From JBFMAE01 sp040756085 (GTDB taxonomy: Bacteria > Desulfobacterota > BSN033 > UBA1163), in contig JBFMAE010000296.1 in assembly GCA_040756085.1 (NCBI GenBank), positions 1 to 6,673 on the forward strand: DNA of 6,673 bases, read 5' to 3'. Below, one piece after another: positions 5,999 through 6,673 of the stretch (the stretch's first letter is position 1; the number at the start of each line of letters is the position of its first letter). Made by a program: the position numbers and the translations under genes. The notes under the pieces are model-generated. The model was not told the origin of the DNA, did not search any database, and worked only from the letters and a program-made list of their open reading frames with translations.

Positions 5999-6673
5999 AG
6001 TTCATTATGGGGGGATTCCCGCCCTCCACGAGGTGTCCTTTGAGGTAAAGGAAGGGGAACTGGTTGCAATGGTGGGTGCCAATGGGGCCGGTAAGAGCAC
6101 CACTCTAAAAGCAATCGTTGGAGCTCTTCGTCCAGTATCCGGGAACATCGAATTTAGCGGAATAGACATCACCGGAAAGAATTCGGCAAAAATTGTTCGA
6201 CTCGGGATTACCTATGTACCGGAGGCAAGACATATCTTCGGACCCTTAACCGTGGAGGAGAACCTCCTTTTAGGGGCCTTTACCATAGAATCAAAGCACG
6301 ATATCGAAGAACGCTTGGACCACGTCTATCAACTTTTCCCCAAACTGAACGAACGGCGCACACAAAAGGGAGAGACTTTGAGCGGAGGAGAACAGCAGAT
6401 GCTGGCGATTGGCAGGGGATTGATGTCGAACCCTAAACTCCTCATGCTCGATGAACCCTCCCTGGGATTGATGCCAAAACTTGTCTCGGAGATGTTTAAA
6501 GCCATCTCTTTACTGAAAGAGGAAGGGCGTACCATTCTTCTGGTGGAACAGAATGTCCGAGAAGCCCTGGAGCTCGCTGACCGGGGATATATTTTGCAGA
6601 CCGGTCGAACCATCTCCTCAGGCCAGGGAACAGAGTTGTTAGAGTCAGAGATCGTCAAAAAAGCCTTCCTGGG
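5976..6673 (+). CDS. livF: Liv-type ABC transporter ATP-binding protein (LivF), 3' end cut by window
   Basis: The frame from ATG at 5976 runs open to the window edge (232 full codons), starting M-L-K-V-N-Q-I-K-V-H-Y-G-G-I as LivF proteins do. LivF is usually about 233-237 residues and ends near K-K-A-F-L-G, so only a few residues and the stop are missing. Visible motifs: Walker A G-A-N-G-A-G-K-S-T at 34-42, V-P-E at 81-83 in the Q-loop position, canonical signature L-S-G-G-E at 135-139, Walker B L-L-M-L-D-E at 155-160 with Glu160, and V-E-Q-N at 190-193, where Gln replaces the H-loop His as is normal in LivF. The start lies inside the end of livG (23-base overlap), with GGGGA at 5966-5970 as a likely binding site. 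It forms the ATPase pair with LivG on the cytoplasmic face. Confidence 0.95.
   Translation, partial: MLKVNQIKVHYGGIPALHEVSFEVKEGELVAMVGANGAGKSTTLKAIVGALRPVSGNIEFSGIDITGKNSAKIVRLGITYVPEARHIFGPLTVEENLLLGAFTIESKHDIEERLDHVYQLFPKLNERRTQKGETLSGGEQQMLAIGRGLMSNPKLLMLDEPSLGLMPKLVSEMFKAISLLKEEGRTILLVEQNVREALELADRGYILQTGRTISSGQGTELLESEIVKKAFL

Noticed and set aside
6329..6658. 109-codon minus-strand ORF opposite livF
   Set aside because: It is the antisense shadow of the LivF signature and Walker B region; livF is read on the plus strand with all its motifs.

Overview
The window holds seven genes of a bacterial genome and looks like ordinary, intact, tightly packed chromosome. The main content is a complete or nearly complete high-affinity branched-chain-amino-acid-type (HAAT/Liv) ABC importer. 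It lies divergent to its probable GntR/FCD-family regulator. On the left are the tail of an iron-sulfur oxidoreductase and a LamB/YcsF (PxpA) gene. The binding protein has an exported signal peptide without a lipobox, which suggests a Gram-negative host. Ferredoxin-type domains, moderate GC and the GltD-like oxidoreductase tail suggest an anaerobic, Desulfobacterota (deltaproteobacteria)-like organism. That placement is inference, not demonstrated.

Layout: (1) 2-289 (+), C-terminal end of a protein with two [4Fe-4S] motifs; its frame is open to the left edge, so the gene begins outside the window. (2) 286-1071 (+), pxpA-like, overlapping the previous stop by ATGA and so probably translationally coupled. 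(3) 1072-1163, a short gap between convergent gene ends with no convincing terminator or RNA. (4) 1164-1862 (-), GntR/FCD regulator. (5) 1863-1994, a very AT-rich divergent control region with a candidate promoter on each strand and three short perfect palindromes on the transporter side. (6) 1995-3305 (+), periplasmic substrate-binding protein. (7) 3306-3400, a gap holding a strong 18-bp hairpin with a GGAA (GNRA) loop. (8) 3401-4258, 4260-5255, 5264-5998 and 5976-6673 (+), livH, livM, livG and livF; livF runs off the right edge only a few residues before its expected end.

How the parts work together: the binding protein captures an organic solute in the periplasm. LivH and LivM form the inner-membrane channel, and LivG and LivF power it. 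The GntR/FCD protein probably senses a small carboxylate-type ligand and controls the divergent promoters. The hairpin between the binding-protein gene and the permease genes probably makes the binding protein more abundant than the membrane parts, by partial termination or 3'-end protection of the mRNA. The true substrate cannot be read from the sequence; sequence similarity to Liv systems does not by itself mean leucine, isoleucine or valine.

I found no mobile element, CRISPR array, tRNA, rRNA or clear sign of a wholly new system. The points most worth checking are the inter-gene hairpin, the palindromes in the divergent promoter, the degenerate ABC signature in LivG opposite a canonical one in LivF, and PxpA sitting without PxpB/PxpC beside an iron-sulfur oxidoreductase.
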